Shown here: piece by piece, positions 1 to 9,858 of the stretch
How the letters are laid out: each line of letters starts with the position of its first letter
How positions within the stretch are numbered: position 1 is the first letter of the stretch
Assembly: GCF_027474845.2 (NCBI RefSeq)
Contig: NZ_CP107031.2
Location: 3,363,001 to 3,427,000, forward strand
DNA from: Maribacter aestuarii
Lineage (GTDB): Bacteria; Bacteroidota; Bacteroidia; Flavobacteriales; Flavobacteriaceae
Length of the DNA: 64,000 nt
Direction: 5' to 3'
Notes under the pieces: generated by a model
What the model was told of the DNA's origin: nothing
Database searches by the model: none
The model's input: only the letters and a program-made list of their open reading frames with translations
Translations under genes and position numbers: made by a program

Positions 1-1
1 T

Positions 2-1087
2 TATAAGGGAAAAGTTATAGATGCCGTAACCAATGAGCCTATTCCTTATGTTAATATAGGTATTGTAGATAAAGGCATTGGTACTGTTTCAGATGAAGAC
101 GGTTTTTTTCGTTTATTTATTGATCGAACCGAAATTGGGGATGAAGAGCTCATTCACTTTTCTTCGCTAGGGTACCAAACCTTAAATATTTCCGTAGCTA
201 ACGCAGCTTATATTTTAAAAGAATCTCCAAATATACAAATGCGGCCAGCCGATATTCTTTTGAACGAGGTAGTAGTCTCAAATGGGTCCTTAGTTCCTGT
301 GGCGGATTATATCGGTTATCGAAATAATGGCCAGAAAATATTTGGTTACTGGAAGGAAAATATGGCTTTAGGAGCAGAATTAAGTACAAAAATAAGGGCC
401 GGAAAAGGAAGGCGTCAACTGAATAATTTAGAATTTGAAGTGTGGGAGAATAAATCGGACAGCTTATTACTACGTATAAATATTTATGATAATGACGGGG
501 TTTTGGGTAGACCAAAAACCAATTTAAACACATCTCAAAAAAATATACTATACACCTTAAAAAGGGAAAATACATTAGTAAAAATCGATTTGACTCCTTA
601 TGATATAGAGGTAGAAGGTGACTTTTATGTGTCCTTAGAGCTGCTGAAATTATATGGAGATCAGGAACTTGCCCTGGTCCTAGCTGCTTCGGACAGCGAT
701 GAGGGTTCGTATAGAAAGTACGCGAGTCAAGATAAATGGCATAAAATTTCCGATACCAATATGGCTTACTACCTAGAAACCTCAAAATTGGTTTCACAGA
801 AAAAAGCTAGAAAAATGGAAGCGAAGTTGGCCGAGGCCAAATTGGAACAAAGAAAAATCTCGGGATTCACTATATTTTCTGGACGTATGTTACCTGATGT
901 TACTATTTTGAACAATCGTACAAAAGAATCGGTTACGTCTGATAAGGATGGAAGATACTCCATTCATGCCGATAAAAATGATGTGCTCTTTTTCAGTAAA
1001 ACAGGCTACAAAAGGTTTTATGTCGAAATTGATAAAAAGGATTTCGTTAATGTACCTATGCAATTGGAAAATGAATCTGATAGATGA
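2..1087 (+). CDS. CarboxypepD_reg-like domain protein, 5' partial
   Basis: The frame is open from base 2 to the stop at 1087, so the gene begins left of the window; the visible part is 361 codons. The first residues (YKGKVIDAVTNEPIPYVNIG) are the start of a carboxypeptidase-D regulatory-like beta-sandwich, the exported domain often found at the N-terminus of Bacteroidota surface proteins. A second copy lies at the C-terminus, from about base 866 (ISGFTIFSGRMLPDVTI, then SDKDGRYSI). The middle, about 200 residues, is beta-rich and unassigned. No TonB plug or barrel is visible, so this is not a classical receptor. It ends 1 base before the convergent carboxylase gene, with no terminator between them. 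Function unknown; the export signal would be upstream of the window. Confidence 0.7.
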   Translation, partial: YKGKVIDAVTNEPIPYVNIGIVDKGIGTVSDEDGFFRLFIDRTEIGDEELIHFSSLGYQTLNISVANAAYILKESPNIQMRPADILLNEVVVSNGSLVPVADYIGYRNNGQKIFGYWKENMALGAELSTKIRAGKGRRQLNNLEFEVWENKSDSLLLRINIYDNDGVLGRPKTNLNTSQKNILYTLKRENTLVKIDLTPYDIEVEGDFYVSLELLKLYGDQELALVLAASDSDEGSYRKYASQDKWHKISDTNMAYYLETSKLVSQKKARKMEAKLAEAKLEQRKISGFTIFSGRMLPDVTILNNRTKESVTSDKDGRYSIHADKNDVLFFSKTGYKRFYVEIDKKDFVNVPMQLENESDR

Positions 1088-1088
1088 T

Positions 1089-2716
1089 TTATACCTGCAG
1101 TATCCCCATGTTGAACTTCTTTTCAATAGGAGCGTGGTTTGCCGCCTCAATCCCCATAGATATCCATTTTCTAGTATCCAGAGGGTCTATGATAGCATCA
1201 GTCCATAATCGGGAAGCAGCAAAGTAAGGAGACACTTGACGGTCGTACCTTTCTTTAATACGGTCATATAATTCCTTTTCCTTTTTCTCAGTTATCGTTT
1301 CGCCTTTCTTTTTTAAAGAGGCGGTTTCAATTTGCAACAATACCTTGGCGGCGGAATTACCGCTCATTACTGCCAGCTCGGCACTTGGCCAGGCTACAAT
1401 CAATCGTGGGTCGTAGGCCTTACCGCACATGGCGTAATTACCGGCCCCATAACTATTGCCAATGACGACCGTAAACTTGGGAACTACGGAATTACTTACC
1501 GCATTAACCATTTTCGCACCATCTTTTATAATTCCTCCATGTTCACTTTTGCTGCCTACCATAAAGCCCGTCACATCTTGAAGAAAAACTAACGGTATTT
1601 TCTTTTGGTTACAGTTGGCGATGAATCGGGTGGCCTTATCTGCGGAATCGGAATAGATGACTCCGCCAAATTGCATTTCACCTTTTTTGGTCTTCACCAC
1701 CTTACGTTGGTTGGCTACAATACCCACGGCCCAACCATCAATCCGCGCATAACCGGTTAGAATAGTCTGTCCGTAACCATCTTTATAAGCTTCAAATTCT
1801 GAATCGTCCACCAATCTTTTAATGATTTCCATCATGTCATATTGCTCAGACCTTGAACTTGGAAGAATTCCATAAATATCTTCTTGTTTTTCCTTTGGTT
1901 TGGCTGGATCAGCGCGATTGAATCCCGCCTTGGCAAAATCCCCGATTTTATCCATTATATTCTTGATGGTGTCCAAGGCATCGGTATCGTCCTTAGCCTT
2001 ATAATCGGTTACTCCGCTAATTTCACAATGGGTAGAGGCCCCACCAAGTGTCTCGTTGTCAATACTTTCGCCTATAGCAGCTTTCACGAGGTAACTTCCC
2101 GCTAGGAATATACTTCCTGTTTTGTCTACGATTAAGGCTTCATCACTCATAATGGGTAAATAGGCACCCCCTGCCACACAGCTCCCCATAACGGCAGAAA
2201 TTTGTGTGATACCCATACTGCTCATAATCGCATTATTTCGGAAAATACGTCCAAAATGTTCTTTATCGGGGAATATTTGATCTTGCAATGGAAGGTAAAC
2301 TCCGGCACTGTCCACCAAATAAATAATGGGTAATTTGTTTTCAATCCCTATTTCTTGGGCCCTTAAATTTTTCTTGGCGGTAATCGGGAACCAGGCGCCG
2401 GCTTTTACCGTGGCATCATTGGCAACCACCAGGCATTGTTTACCGGAGACATAGCCCATTTTTATAACAACTCCGCCAGAAGGGCAGCCACCGTGTTCTT
2501 CGTACATTCCTTCACCAACAAAAGCGCCGATTTCAATGCGATTAGATTTGGGGTCCAACAGGTAATCTATTCGTTCGCGGGCAGTCATTTTCCCTTTTGC
2601 ATGTTGCTTCTCTATTCCGGCTTTTCCGCCGCCTAAGCTGACTTCGGCGAGTTTTTTCTCAACTCGGAAAGTTGCAATTTATTTACGTCTTCATTTTGGT
2701 TGAACTTGATATCCAT
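1089..2716 (-). CDS. Acyl-CoA carboxylase, carboxyltransferase (beta) subunit, apparent frameshift
   Basis: Biotin-dependent carboxyltransferase of the propionyl-/methylcrotonyl-CoA carboxylase beta family, transferring CO2 from carboxybiotin to an acyl-CoA in the cytoplasm. The uninterrupted part starts at 2588 (MTARERIDYLLDP) and shows both crotonase-like halves, with oxyanion glycines in GSCVAGGAYLP and GNSYGAGNYAM. Family members carry about 42 more residues. These are present upstream from ATG 2716-2714 (MDIKFNQNEDVNKL, then GGGKAGIEKQHAKGK) but one base out of frame. The break is at the A6 run at 2652-2657 (T on the plus strand). Adding one base gives 542 residues, the usual family length. 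In the written frame a TAG follows soon after. The substrate acyl-CoA cannot be told from sequence. The start at 2588 would remove conserved residues. Confidence 0.85.
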
Positions 2717-2762
2717 TCCTTCGTTTTCTAATTATACGTTAAAGATAAGGAGTAAAATTGAG

Positions 2763-2770
2763 TACATTTG
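2763..2770 (+). promoter_or_regulatory. Bacteroidota -7 element
   Basis: TACATTTG matches the TAnnTTTG -7 consensus and lies 27 bases before the oxidoreductase ATG. No clear -33 TTTG is present. Confidence 0.4.
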
Positions 2771-2797
2771 GATAAATCTAAAATGTAATATTAGCTT

Positions 2798-3772
2798 ATG
2801 ATTAGGTGGGGAATAGTAGGGGCCGGAAACATTGCACATACTTTTGCAAAAGATTTGGCACTGGTGAAAAATAATAAATTGAATGCGGTAGCCTCCAGGA
2901 GTTTGGAAAAGGCCAAAGAATTTGCATATACTTATGGCGCCCCAAATTCATTTGGGAGTTATGAAGAAATGTTTAAGAGTGATACGGTTGATGTAGTATA
3001 TATTGCTACGCCACATACGTCTCACGCCGAGGTGAGTTTATTAGCAATGGATTACAACAAAAATGTACTTTGTGAAAAACCAATGGGCGTGAATCTTGGT
3101 CAGGTCCAAGAAATGCTTGATAAGGCAAAGGAAAAAAAGGTTTTCTTAATGGAAGCTTTATGGAGTAGGTTCAACCCTACCATAAGGGAGGTCAAGAAGC
3201 TGGTGGATAACAATGCGATAGGAGAAGTAGGCTATTTAAAAGCTGATTTTGCTTTTTACGGATTAGATAGGGACGAGCAAGGTCGAATTTTAAATCCTGA
3301 CTTAGCAGGTGGTTCAATCTTGGACATTGGAATCTATCCTATTTTTCTGTCCTATCTCTTGCTAGGCATGCCCAAGGCAATGACTGCACATTCTAAATTT
3401 TACAAGACCGGAGTAGAAATCCAAACTGCAATGATTTTTGAATATGAAAATGCCCTAAGTATGCTGTACAGTGGGTTGAGTTCTAATTCTGAGATGAAAG
3501 CCGAAATTGCCGGGAGTTTGGGCTCTATATTTATTAAGCCAAGATGGCATGAAACTACGGGATATATTTTGGAAAAAGGAGAAGAAGTAAGTGATGTGGA
3601 AGTAGGAAAGTTAGGAAAGGGCTACACCTATGAAATCGAAGAAGTACAACGTTGTCTGGAAAACGGACAATTGGAAAGCGATTTATGGAGTCATCAAAAT
3701 ACCGTAGACCTTTGTTCACTTATGGACTCCGTACGCAAGGAAGTGGGTATTAGGTTTCCTTTTGAATCATAA
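2798..3772 (+). CDS. Gfo/Idh/MocA family NAD(P)-dependent oxidoreductase
   Basis: A 324-aa cytoplasmic dehydrogenase. The N-terminal Rossmann fold shows the nucleotide-binding GAGNIAHTF (residues 8-16), then YIATPHTSH and the family EKP motif (CEKPMG, about residue 95) whose Lys contacts substrate and cofactor. The C-terminal half is the GFO_IDH_MocA beta-sheet domain. The pattern resembles the dimeric dihydrodiol/xylose dehydrogenase branch, so the substrate is probably a sugar or polyol, but it cannot be fixed from sequence. The ATG at 2798 sits at the usual distance from the Rossmann strand. It is divergent from the carboxylase gene. Confidence 0.85.
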   Translation: MIRWGIVGAGNIAHTFAKDLALVKNNKLNAVASRSLEKAKEFAYTYGAPNSFGSYEEMFKSDTVDVVYIATPHTSHAEVSLLAMDYNKNVLCEKPMGVNLGQVQEMLDKAKEKKVFLMEALWSRFNPTIREVKKLVDNNAIGEVGYLKADFAFYGLDRDEQGRILNPDLAGGSILDIGIYPIFLSYLLLGMPKAMTAHSKFYKTGVEIQTAMIFEYENALSMLYSGLSSNSEMKAEIAGSLGSIFIKPRWHETTGYILEKGEEVSDVEVGKLGKGYTYEIEEVQRCLENGQLESDLWSHQNTVDLCSLMDSVRKEVGIRFPFES

Positions 3773-3848
3773 AAGCTTAGAAAATGTCGGTCAAAGTTTT
3801 GAAAATTTACCGATATTTGAGGTTACCACAAACCAAATATATTTACAG

Positions 3849-4031
3849 ATGGGAATGAATAAGAATACGGTATTGGCGTGGGCCACTTTTATTATGATTG
3901 TAGTAGGCGTAGCCCTTATTGCGCTAGGTGCGTTTAGATATGATGACGTAGCGGGATGGGGTTTTGCTTCTGTAGGAATTGGGTTCTTTGCCATCGCTTG
4001 GGTTTTTAATGCCTTAAAGGGTAGGGTTTAA
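3849..4031 (+). CDS. Small two-helix membrane protein (CAL67264-like)
   Basis: A 60-aa protein. The start chosen is ATG 3849 (MGMNKNTVLAW), which places the first hydrophobic helix directly after a short polar N-terminus; the frame stays open upstream but the extra residues are not protein-like. Two predicted membrane helices (about 7-25 and 34-53) are joined by a short FRYDDVAGWGF loop, with a basic C-terminus. It resembles a short inner-membrane protein family widespread in Flavobacteriaceae. No function is known. It stands alone between the oxidoreductase and ettA. Confidence 0.7.
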   Translation: MGMNKNTVLAWATFIMIVVGVALIALGAFRYDDVAGWGFASVGIGFFAIAWVFNALKGRV

Positions 4032-4140
4032 ATACTCTCTCACCATACAGCGCTAAAATTCATTAAAAAGAGATTTAAAAGAGTGAAGTGTTGTATCCAG
4101 ATTGAACTACTCTTCAACGTGTAACAAATAAAATTTAGAG

Positions 4141-5832
4141 ATGTCCGACGATAAGAAAGTCATTTTTTCCATGTCAGGGGTTACAAAGACCTATAAAACT
4201 GCGAATACCCCGGTATTAAAGAATATTTATTTAAGCTTCTTTTATGGGGCTAAAATTGGAATCCTTGGTCTGAACGGATCGGGTAAGTCCACGCTACTTA
4301 AAATTATTGCAGGAGTGGATAAAAATTTTCAAGGCGATGTTGTCTTTTCACCCGGTTATAATGTAGGTTATCTAGAGCAGGAACCGCAGTTGGACGAGGA
4401 TAAAACCGTATTGGAGGTCGTTAAGGAAGGCGTTGCGGAGACCGTAGCAATTTTGGACGAGTACAATGAAATCAATGACATGTTCGGTCTGCCGGAGGTT
4501 TACGAAGATGCGGACAAGATGCAGAAATTAATGGACAAGCAAGCCGTTCTGCAGGATAAAATAGATGCATCCAATGCTTGGGAATTGGATACCAAGCTAG
4601 AAATTGCCATGGATGCGCTGCGTACCCCAGAACCGGATAAGAAGATTGCGGTGCTTTCTGGAGGAGAAAGAAGGCGTGTAGCGTTATGTAGATTACTGCT
4701 TCAGGAACCCGAAATTTTGCTTTTGGATGAACCAACCAACCATTTGGATGCAGAATCGGTACATTGGTTGGAACATCACTTGGCACAGTATAAAGGGACG
4801 GTGATTGCTGTAACCCACGACAGATATTTTCTAGATAATGTGGCCGGATGGATTTTAGAATTGGATAGGGGAGAAGGTATTCCTTGGAAAGGAAACTATT
4901 CCTCATGGTTGGAGCAAAAGTCCAAGCGTTTGGCTCAAGAAAGTAAAACCGCATCCAAAAGACAGAAAACGTTGGAACGTGAATTGGAATGGGTGCGACA
5001 AGGGGCCAAGGGGCGCCAGACCAAACAGAAGGCCCGTTTGAAGAATTACGACAAGTTGATGAGTCAAGACCAGAAGCAATTGGACGAAAAACTGGAAATT
5101 TATATCCCGAACGGCCCCAGATTAGGCACGAATGTTATTGAAGCTAAAGGGGTTAGCAAGGCTTACGGTGATAAGTTACTGTATGAAGATTTGAACTTCA
5201 AATTACCTCAGGCCGGTATAGTCGGAATAATTGGTCCCAACGGCGCTGGTAAAACCACAATATTTCGAATGATAATGGGGGAGGAAGCACCGGATTCGGG
5301 AGAATTCATTGTGGGTGATTCTGCAAAAATTGCCTATGTAGATCAGAGTCATTCCAATATTGATCCGGAAAAAACGATTTGGCAAAATTTCAGCGATGAG
5401 CAAGAGCTCATAATGATGGGGGGTAGACAGGTAAATTCAAGAGCCTATTTGAGTAGGTTTAATTTTTCCGGCAGTGAACAAAATAAAAAGGTGAGTATGC
5501 TTTCCGGTGGAGAACGCAACCGACTCCATTTGGCAATGACGTTAAAAGAAGAAGGTAATGTGCTGCTTTTAGACGAGCCTACTAACGATTTGGATGTGAA
5601 CACCTTAAGAGCTCTTGAAGAAGGTCTTGAAAACTTTGCCGGTTGTGCAGTGGTCATTTCTCACGATAGATGGTTTCTAGATAGGATATGTACCCATATT
5701 TTGGCCTTTGAAGGGAACTCACAGGTCTACTTCTTTGAAGGTTCCTTCTCCGAATATGAAGAGAATCGTCAAAAACGATTGGGTGCGGATATTATGCCCA
5801 AACGCCTTAAATATAAAAAGCTAATCAGATAA
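4141..5832 (+). CDS. ettA: Energy-dependent translational throttle protein EttA (ABC-F ATPase)
   Basis: A 563-aa soluble ABC-F protein with two ATPase cassettes and no membrane segment. It binds the ribosomal E site and gates the first elongation cycles according to ATP level. Cassette 1 has Walker A GLNGSGKST (residues 43-51), signature LSGGERRR and Walker B LLLDEPTNHLD. Cassette 2 has GPNGAGKTT (about 360), LSGGERNR and LLLDEPTNDLD. A charged linker with the KGRQTKQKARLKNYD motif lies between them. Length and linker fit EttA better than Uup or YheS. It is followed by a strong bidirectional terminator. Confidence 0.93.
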   Translation: MSDDKKVIFSMSGVTKTYKTANTPVLKNIYLSFFYGAKIGILGLNGSGKSTLLKIIAGVDKNFQGDVVFSPGYNVGYLEQEPQLDEDKTVLEVVKEGVAETVAILDEYNEINDMFGLPEVYEDADKMQKLMDKQAVLQDKIDASNAWELDTKLEIAMDALRTPEPDKKIAVLSGGERRRVALCRLLLQEPEILLLDEPTNHLDAESVHWLEHHLAQYKGTVIAVTHDRYFLDNVAGWILELDRGEGIPWKGNYSSWLEQKSKRLAQESKTASKRQKTLERELEWVRQGAKGRQTKQKARLKNYDKLMSQDQKQLDEKLEIYIPNGPRLGTNVIEAKGVSKAYGDKLLYEDLNFKLPQAGIVGIIGPNGAGKTTIFRMIMGEEAPDSGEFIVGDSAKIAYVDQSHSNIDPEKTIWQNFSDEQELIMMGGRQVNSRAYLSRFNFSGSEQNKKVSMLSGGERNRLHLAMTLKEEGNVLLLDEPTNDLDVNTLRALEEGLENFAGCAVVISHDRWFLDRICTHILAFEGNSQVYFFEGSFSEYEENRQKRLGADIMPKRLKYKKLIR

Positions 5833-5852
5833 ATAAATAAATAAGGTTGAGA

Positions 5853-5888
5853 TAAAAAAGCCCCTGAAATTTTCAGGGGCTTTTTTAT
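5853..5888. terminator. Bidirectional rho-independent terminator
   Basis: A perfect GC-rich hairpin (AGCCCCTGAAA / TTTCAGGGGCT) is flanked by A6 on the left and T6 on the right, so it can end both ettA and the convergent MBL gene. Confidence 0.9.
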
Positions 5889-5905
5889 CTTTTGGTTAAC
5901 TGGTT

Positions 5906-6724
5906 CTAGTAATCTTCATCGGGATACCAATCCAATTGGACTACCTCAATGTTTGAATTTCCAGCATTAACGATCTCCTTAAACTTGGCGACATCGCTGA
6001 CATCCGGATTCCCTCGGTAATGGTATGGGTAAACCTTTTTCGGTTTAAAGTCAAGAACGGCGGAAGCTGCACTCTCTACCGTCATCGTATAGGGTAGATT
6101 CATACAAACAAAGGCTTTGTCAATATTCTCTAAAGAGCGCATCTCGGGAATATCCTCCGTATCTCCCGAAAAATATATATGTTGGCCTCCCATATTTAAA
6201 ACATATCCATTGCCGCGTCCTTTTTCATGAAATTTTAGAGCTTCTTCTCTAAGGTTGTACATGGGAATAGCCTCCACGTTGATGCCAAAACGTTCTTTGG
6301 AGTCACCATTGTTTAGGATATCCAATTGTGGAGTAAATTCCTCAGGTATTTTTTCTGCCACGGCTTGTGGAACTATTATTTTTGCCTTGGCCGTACTTAG
6401 GGCTTGTAGTGTTTCTAGACTAAAATGATCTCCATGAATGTCCGTAACCAAAATTAAATCCGGTTCTTTTTGTCCCTTAAAAGCCTCAGCGCCACCTACA
6501 GGGTCTACATAAATGACTATATCGTTCCATTCCAGAACCGTGGTAGCATGTTGAATTGGTGTTATTTCTATAGCCTCATTTGTTTTTTGATCAGTTTCTG
6601 GTGTAGAAGTTGTGGCGTACTCCGGTTCTGCGTTTAAATCTTTGTCCTGTTTTGCTTTATCCTTACAGGCCAGTGCTAAAACAAGAATAAAGGAGAGATA
6701 GCATAATGTCGTTTTTTTTATCAT
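5906..6724 (-). CDS. MBL-fold metal-dependent hydrolase, predicted lipoprotein
   Basis: A 272-aa protein with an N-terminal lipoprotein signal: KK, a hydrophobic core, then the lipobox LALAC with Cys20, followed by an acidic/Thr-rich linker. The body is a metallo-beta-lactamase fold of the UlaG/YtnP-like type. The metal motif is degenerate at its first His: TDIHGDHF instead of the usual THxHxDH. A later FSGDTED provides the bridging Asp, and the C-terminal YPYHYRG has a His ligand. It is probably anchored in the periplasm or outer membrane; the substrate is unknown. It is 8 bases downstream of the GNAT gene and probably cotranscribed with it. Confidence 0.8.
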   Translation of the reverse strand: MIKKTTLCYLSFILVLALACKDKAKQDKDLNAEPEYATTSTPETDQKTNEAIEITPIQHATTVLEWNDIVIYVDPVGGAEAFKGQKEPDLILVTDIHGDHFSLETLQALSTAKAKIIVPQAVAEKIPEEFTPQLDILNNGDSKERFGINVEAIPMYNLREEALKFHEKGRGNGYVLNMGGQHIYFSGDTEDIPEMRSLENIDKAFVCMNLPYTMTVESAASAVLDFKPKKVYPYHYRGNPDVSDVAKFKEIVNAGNSNIEVVQLDWYPDEDY

Positions 6725-6732
6725 TTTTAGAG

Positions 6733-7235
6733 TTATTTAAGCGTTAATTCCATTTTTATATCACTTCGTGTATAAGGCAGATTGTTTTCTAACTCAACTT
6801 CAACGAATCCATATTTTCTATAAATATAAAGTGCCGTAGGTAATTTTGTGCTTGAATAAAGCACTATTTTATCCCAACTGTGCTGTTTGGCAAAATAAAT
6901 AGCAAAGTCAATAAGGCGCTGACCGATTTTTTTCCCTGATATTCATTGGAAACGGCCATTTTTCCCAGTTCATAAATATTCTTGCTCAGCGGTATAAAAC
7001 TGAAACAGCCTACGGGAGTACTATTATATAGTGCCATGAAAATATATCCGCCTTTGTCTAAAATATTTTCCTTACTGTTTTCTAGTAAAGAAATGTCCTT
7101 AGCTTCCACATAAAAATACTTTTCCAACCAGGCCGTATTTAATTCCTTAAAAGCTATGGCATATTCAGATATGAAAGGAACTATTTTAATCAATGTGGTG
7201 TATGTTGGTTCGATGCTTAAAGTTAAGACTTCCAA
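6733..7235 (-). CDS. GNAT family N-acetyltransferase, apparent frameshift
   Basis: A GCN5-type acetyltransferase of about 167 aa once a one-base gap is repaired. The first part (MEVLTLSIEPTYTT onward) carries the central strands and ELGKMAVSNEYQGKK, the start of the acetyl-CoA-binding motif. In the written frame it then runs into unrelated sequence and stops at 6864. One base over, the expected continuation IGQRLIDFAIYFAKQ, then LYSSTKLPTALYIYRKYGF, runs to a stop at 6733. The break is the A7 run at 6927-6933 (T on the plus strand), where A8 is needed. The substrate is unknown. Confidence 0.8.
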
Positions 7236-7356
7236 AACTTTAATTTTAAAAAATTTAACACTTACAACATCTAAAAAATAATTCTACTCGTATATAGAAT
7301 GATACAAACAAACACGTATATCAAAAAAATCAACAAGATTAATTAAAGATTACATT

Positions 7357-8244
7357 ATGACTGAAACAAAAAATAACAATGGATTAAAGGTATTGGCTGC
7401 GTTACTTGGAGTAGTGCTTTTGGGTACCATTATTTACACCGTAAGTCTTTATCAGGACAAAAAGAAAACGGAAACTGTTCTTACACAAGAAAAAGAATTG
7501 GTCGTTGCGGATTTAAATAGCTTAAAATCAGAATATGACAAGGCTATCTTGGAAAGTAATGCTACTAATGAGGAATTAGTTTCTGCAAGGGATAATATCG
7601 CAAAATACATCGATTCTGTTCAAACTATGAAAGCTGATATTTCTTCTTTGGCTCGTTACAGAAGACAAGTTGGTGTCTTAAAAGCGGAAAGAGAGCAATT
7701 ATTGAAACAAGTGGATTCGCTTACGCGTTCCAATACCATGATTGCTATGCAACGTGATAGTACTTATGTTGAGTTAGAAAAGCAAACTGTCTTTAATGAC
7801 TCTTTAGTGGTACAGAACACACAATTGGCGGATGCTGTTGAAAAAGGTTCTGCTCTTAATCTTTCCAAAATCAATGTAGATGCTGTAAGAGAGCGCAACA
7901 GTGGAAAATTGGTTTCAACGCAAAGAGCTAGATCTACGGATAAATTTAAAATCTGTTTTACGGTTGCTGATAATGTAATTGCAGAGGCTGGGGATAGAGA
8001 GTTCTATATTGAAACTTTGGACCCCCAAGGAAATGTTTTGGGTGAAAGCTACTCGAAATCAAATGATAACGGTGCATCGATTACTTACAGTAAAGGAACC
8101 GGGTTCTATTACGAGAATAAGTCCTTGGATATTTGTGATTATATCAACAAGCCAGCGGGTGATTTTCAAAAAGGACAGTACATGGTAAATGTGTACGACA
8201 ATAATTTGAAATTATTAGGAACTTCACAGTTCACCTTAAAATAA
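7357..8244 (+). CDS. Membrane-anchored coiled-coil protein of unknown function
   Basis: A 295-aa protein. Residues 10-29 form one membrane helix (VLAALLGVVLLGTIIYTVSL). Residues about 35-155 are a long heptad-rich coiled coil, and the C-terminal 120 residues form a compact beta-rich domain (FKICFTVADNVIAEAGDREF, ending TSQFTLK). Related flavobacterial proteins are sometimes labelled chromosome partitioning ParA, but no Walker ATPase motif is present, so that name is not supported. The topology suggests an inner-membrane anchor with a periplasmic stalk. It is monocistronic and ends at the shared terminator with fumC. Confidence 0.7.
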   Translation: MTETKNNNGLKVLAALLGVVLLGTIIYTVSLYQDKKKTETVLTQEKELVVADLNSLKSEYDKAILESNATNEELVSARDNIAKYIDSVQTMKADISSLARYRRQVGVLKAEREQLLKQVDSLTRSNTMIAMQRDSTYVELEKQTVFNDSLVVQNTQLADAVEKGSALNLSKINVDAVRERNSGKLVSTQRARSTDKFKICFTVADNVIAEAGDREFYIETLDPQGNVLGESYSKSNDNGASITYSKGTGFYYENKSLDICDYINKPAGDFQKGQYMVNVYDNNLKLLGTSQFTLK

Positions 8245-8265
8245 GGTACACTATCCATTAATATG

Positions 8266-8295
8266 AAAGGGCGGCCAATTGGCGGCCCTTTTTTT
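8266..8295. terminator. Bidirectional terminator between coiled-coil gene and fumC
   Basis: The hairpin AAAGGGCGGCC-aatt-GGCGGCCCTTT has one internal mismatch and is followed by T7. Confidence 0.85.
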
Positions 8296-9700
8296 ATTTC
8301 AAACTTCCGACCATTTTTTCCGGCCTAACCCAATCATCATAATCGGCTGCAGTCACATAACCTAAGTTAATCGCCTCCTCTTTTAGTGTAGTGCCATTTT
8401 TATGAGCAGTATTTGCAATCTCCGCAGCTTTGTAGTAACCAATCTTTGTATTTAGTGCTGTTACCAGCATAAGCGAATTGTTAAGCAGTTCTTTTATAAC
8501 CTCATGATTTGGTTCTATTCCTGCAGCGCAATTCTCCTCAAAGCTAATACAGGCATCTCCCAATAACTCGGCGGATTGTAGTATGTTGGCGGCCATAATA
8601 GGTTTGAAGACGTTGAGTTCATAATGGCCTTGTGTTCCACCAACACTAATGGCGACATCATTACCCATTACCTGTGCGCAGACCATGGTTAATGCCTCAC
8701 ATTGGGTAGGATTCACTTTTCCGGGCATTATAGAGCTGCCAGGTTCGTTTGCGGGAATTATAATTTCACCTATTCCAGAACGCGGACCTGAAGCCATCAT
8801 CCTAATATCGTTAGCAATTTTATTCAAGGACACCGCTAATTGTTTTAGCGCTCCATGAGATTCAACGATAGCATCGTGTGCCGCAAGTGCCTCAAATTTG
8901 TTGTCTGCTGTCTTAAATGGGTAGCCCGTAAAGTCAGCAATATATTTAGCGACCAAAACGTCGTAACCCTGAGGTGTATTAAGACCTGTTCCCACTGCTG
9001 TTCCTCCAAGAGCAAGTTCGCTTAGATGGTCCAGTGTATTTTTCAAAGCTATGAGGCCGTGGTCTAATTGAGAAACGTAGCCTGAAAATTCTTGTCCAAG
9101 GGTTAGGGGAGTGGCATCCATTAAATGGGTTCTTCCTATTTTAACGACTTTTTGGAAGTCTTTTGCCTTTTTGTCCAATGTATTTCTTAACTGTGTCACC
9201 CCAGGAATGGTTACATCCACTATCTTCTTGTAGGCCGCAATGTGCATACCGGTAGGGAACGTGTCATTGGAGGATTGAGATTTGTTCACATCGTCGTTCG
9301 GTTGTATCGTTTTCTCGCCTTCCCCAATTTTGTGTCCGGCTATTTCATGGGCCCTGTTGGCAATTACCTCATTTACGTTCATATTACTCTGCGTGCCGGA
9401 ACCGGTTTGCCATATGACCAAAGGAAATTGGTCGTCATGTTTGCCCTCTAAAATTTCATCGCAAACCTGCGCTATTAAATCTCGTTTCTCTGCGGCAAGT
9501 ACACCAAGTTCACAATTGGCATAAGCTGCCGCCTTTTTGAGATAGGCAAAACCGTATACAATGTCCAAAGGCATTGATGCCGCCGGACCGATTTTGAAAT
9601 TGTTTCTGGAACGTTCCGTTTGTGCGCCCCAATATTTATCACTGGGCACTTCAACCTTGCCCATGGTGTCCTTTTCTATTCTATATTCCATTGTGGTCAT
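8294..9700 (-). CDS. fumC: Class II fumarate hydratase
   Basis: A 468-aa cytoplasmic enzyme that interconverts fumarate and malate in the TCA cycle; it needs no iron-sulfur cluster. The hallmark fumarase/aspartase signature [11 protein letters not shown] is present and contains the catalytic Ser. Substrate-site motifs [28 protein letters not shown] and GGTAVGTG are also visible. Length and the N-terminal [13 protein letters not shown] match FumC and not aspartase. The start is ATG at 9700; a second ATG three codons later (MEYRIEKD) is equally possible. Confidence 0.95.
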   Translation of the reverse strand: MTTMEYRIEKDTMGKVEVPSDKYWGAQTERSRNNFKIGPAASMPLDIVYGFAYLKKAAAYANCELGVLAAEKRDLIAQVCDEILEGKHDDQFPLVIWQTGSGTQSNMNVNEVIANRAHEIAGHKIGEGEKTIQPNDDVNKSQSSNDTFPTGMHIAAYKKIVDVTIPGVTQLRNTLDKKAKDFQKVVKIGRTHLMDATPLTLGQEFSGYVSQLDHGLIALKNTLDHLSELALGGTAVGTGLNTPQGYDVLVAKYIADFTGYPFKTADNKFEALAAHDAIVESHGALKQLAVSLNKIANDIRMMASGPRSGIGEIIIPANEPGSSIMPGKVNPTQCEALTMVCAQVMGNDVAISVGGTQGHYELNVFKPIMAANILQSAELLGDACISFEENCAAGIEPNHEVIKELLNNSLMLVTALNTKIGYYKAAEIANTAHKNGTTLKEEAINLGYVTAADYDDWVRPEKMVGSLK

Positions 9701-9804
9701 TTGTTAGATTATAAAGTTAAGATATACCTCGGAAGCTAAAAATAAAGGTTCGTATTTTATTTGAAGAATCTAATGGGGTTGTCTAAATTAATTTCGAAGA
9801 TGGC

Positions 9805-9836
9805 TTGCAAAAAATAAATCGATTATGGTATCTTTG
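9805..9836 (+). promoter_or_regulatory. Bacteroidota-type promoter
   Basis: TTGC at 9805 and TATCTTTG at 9829-9836, 20 bases apart, fit the TTTG / TAnnTTTG sigma-A promoter. The inferred start site is about 15 bases before the ATG at 9859. Confidence 0.65.
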
Positions 9837-9858
9837 TACTGATTTAAGAAAATTAGAT

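Noticed and set aside
7357..8244. Label as chromosome partitioning ParA
   Set aside because: There is no Walker ATPase motif; the sequence is one membrane helix, a coiled coil and a small beta-rich domain.
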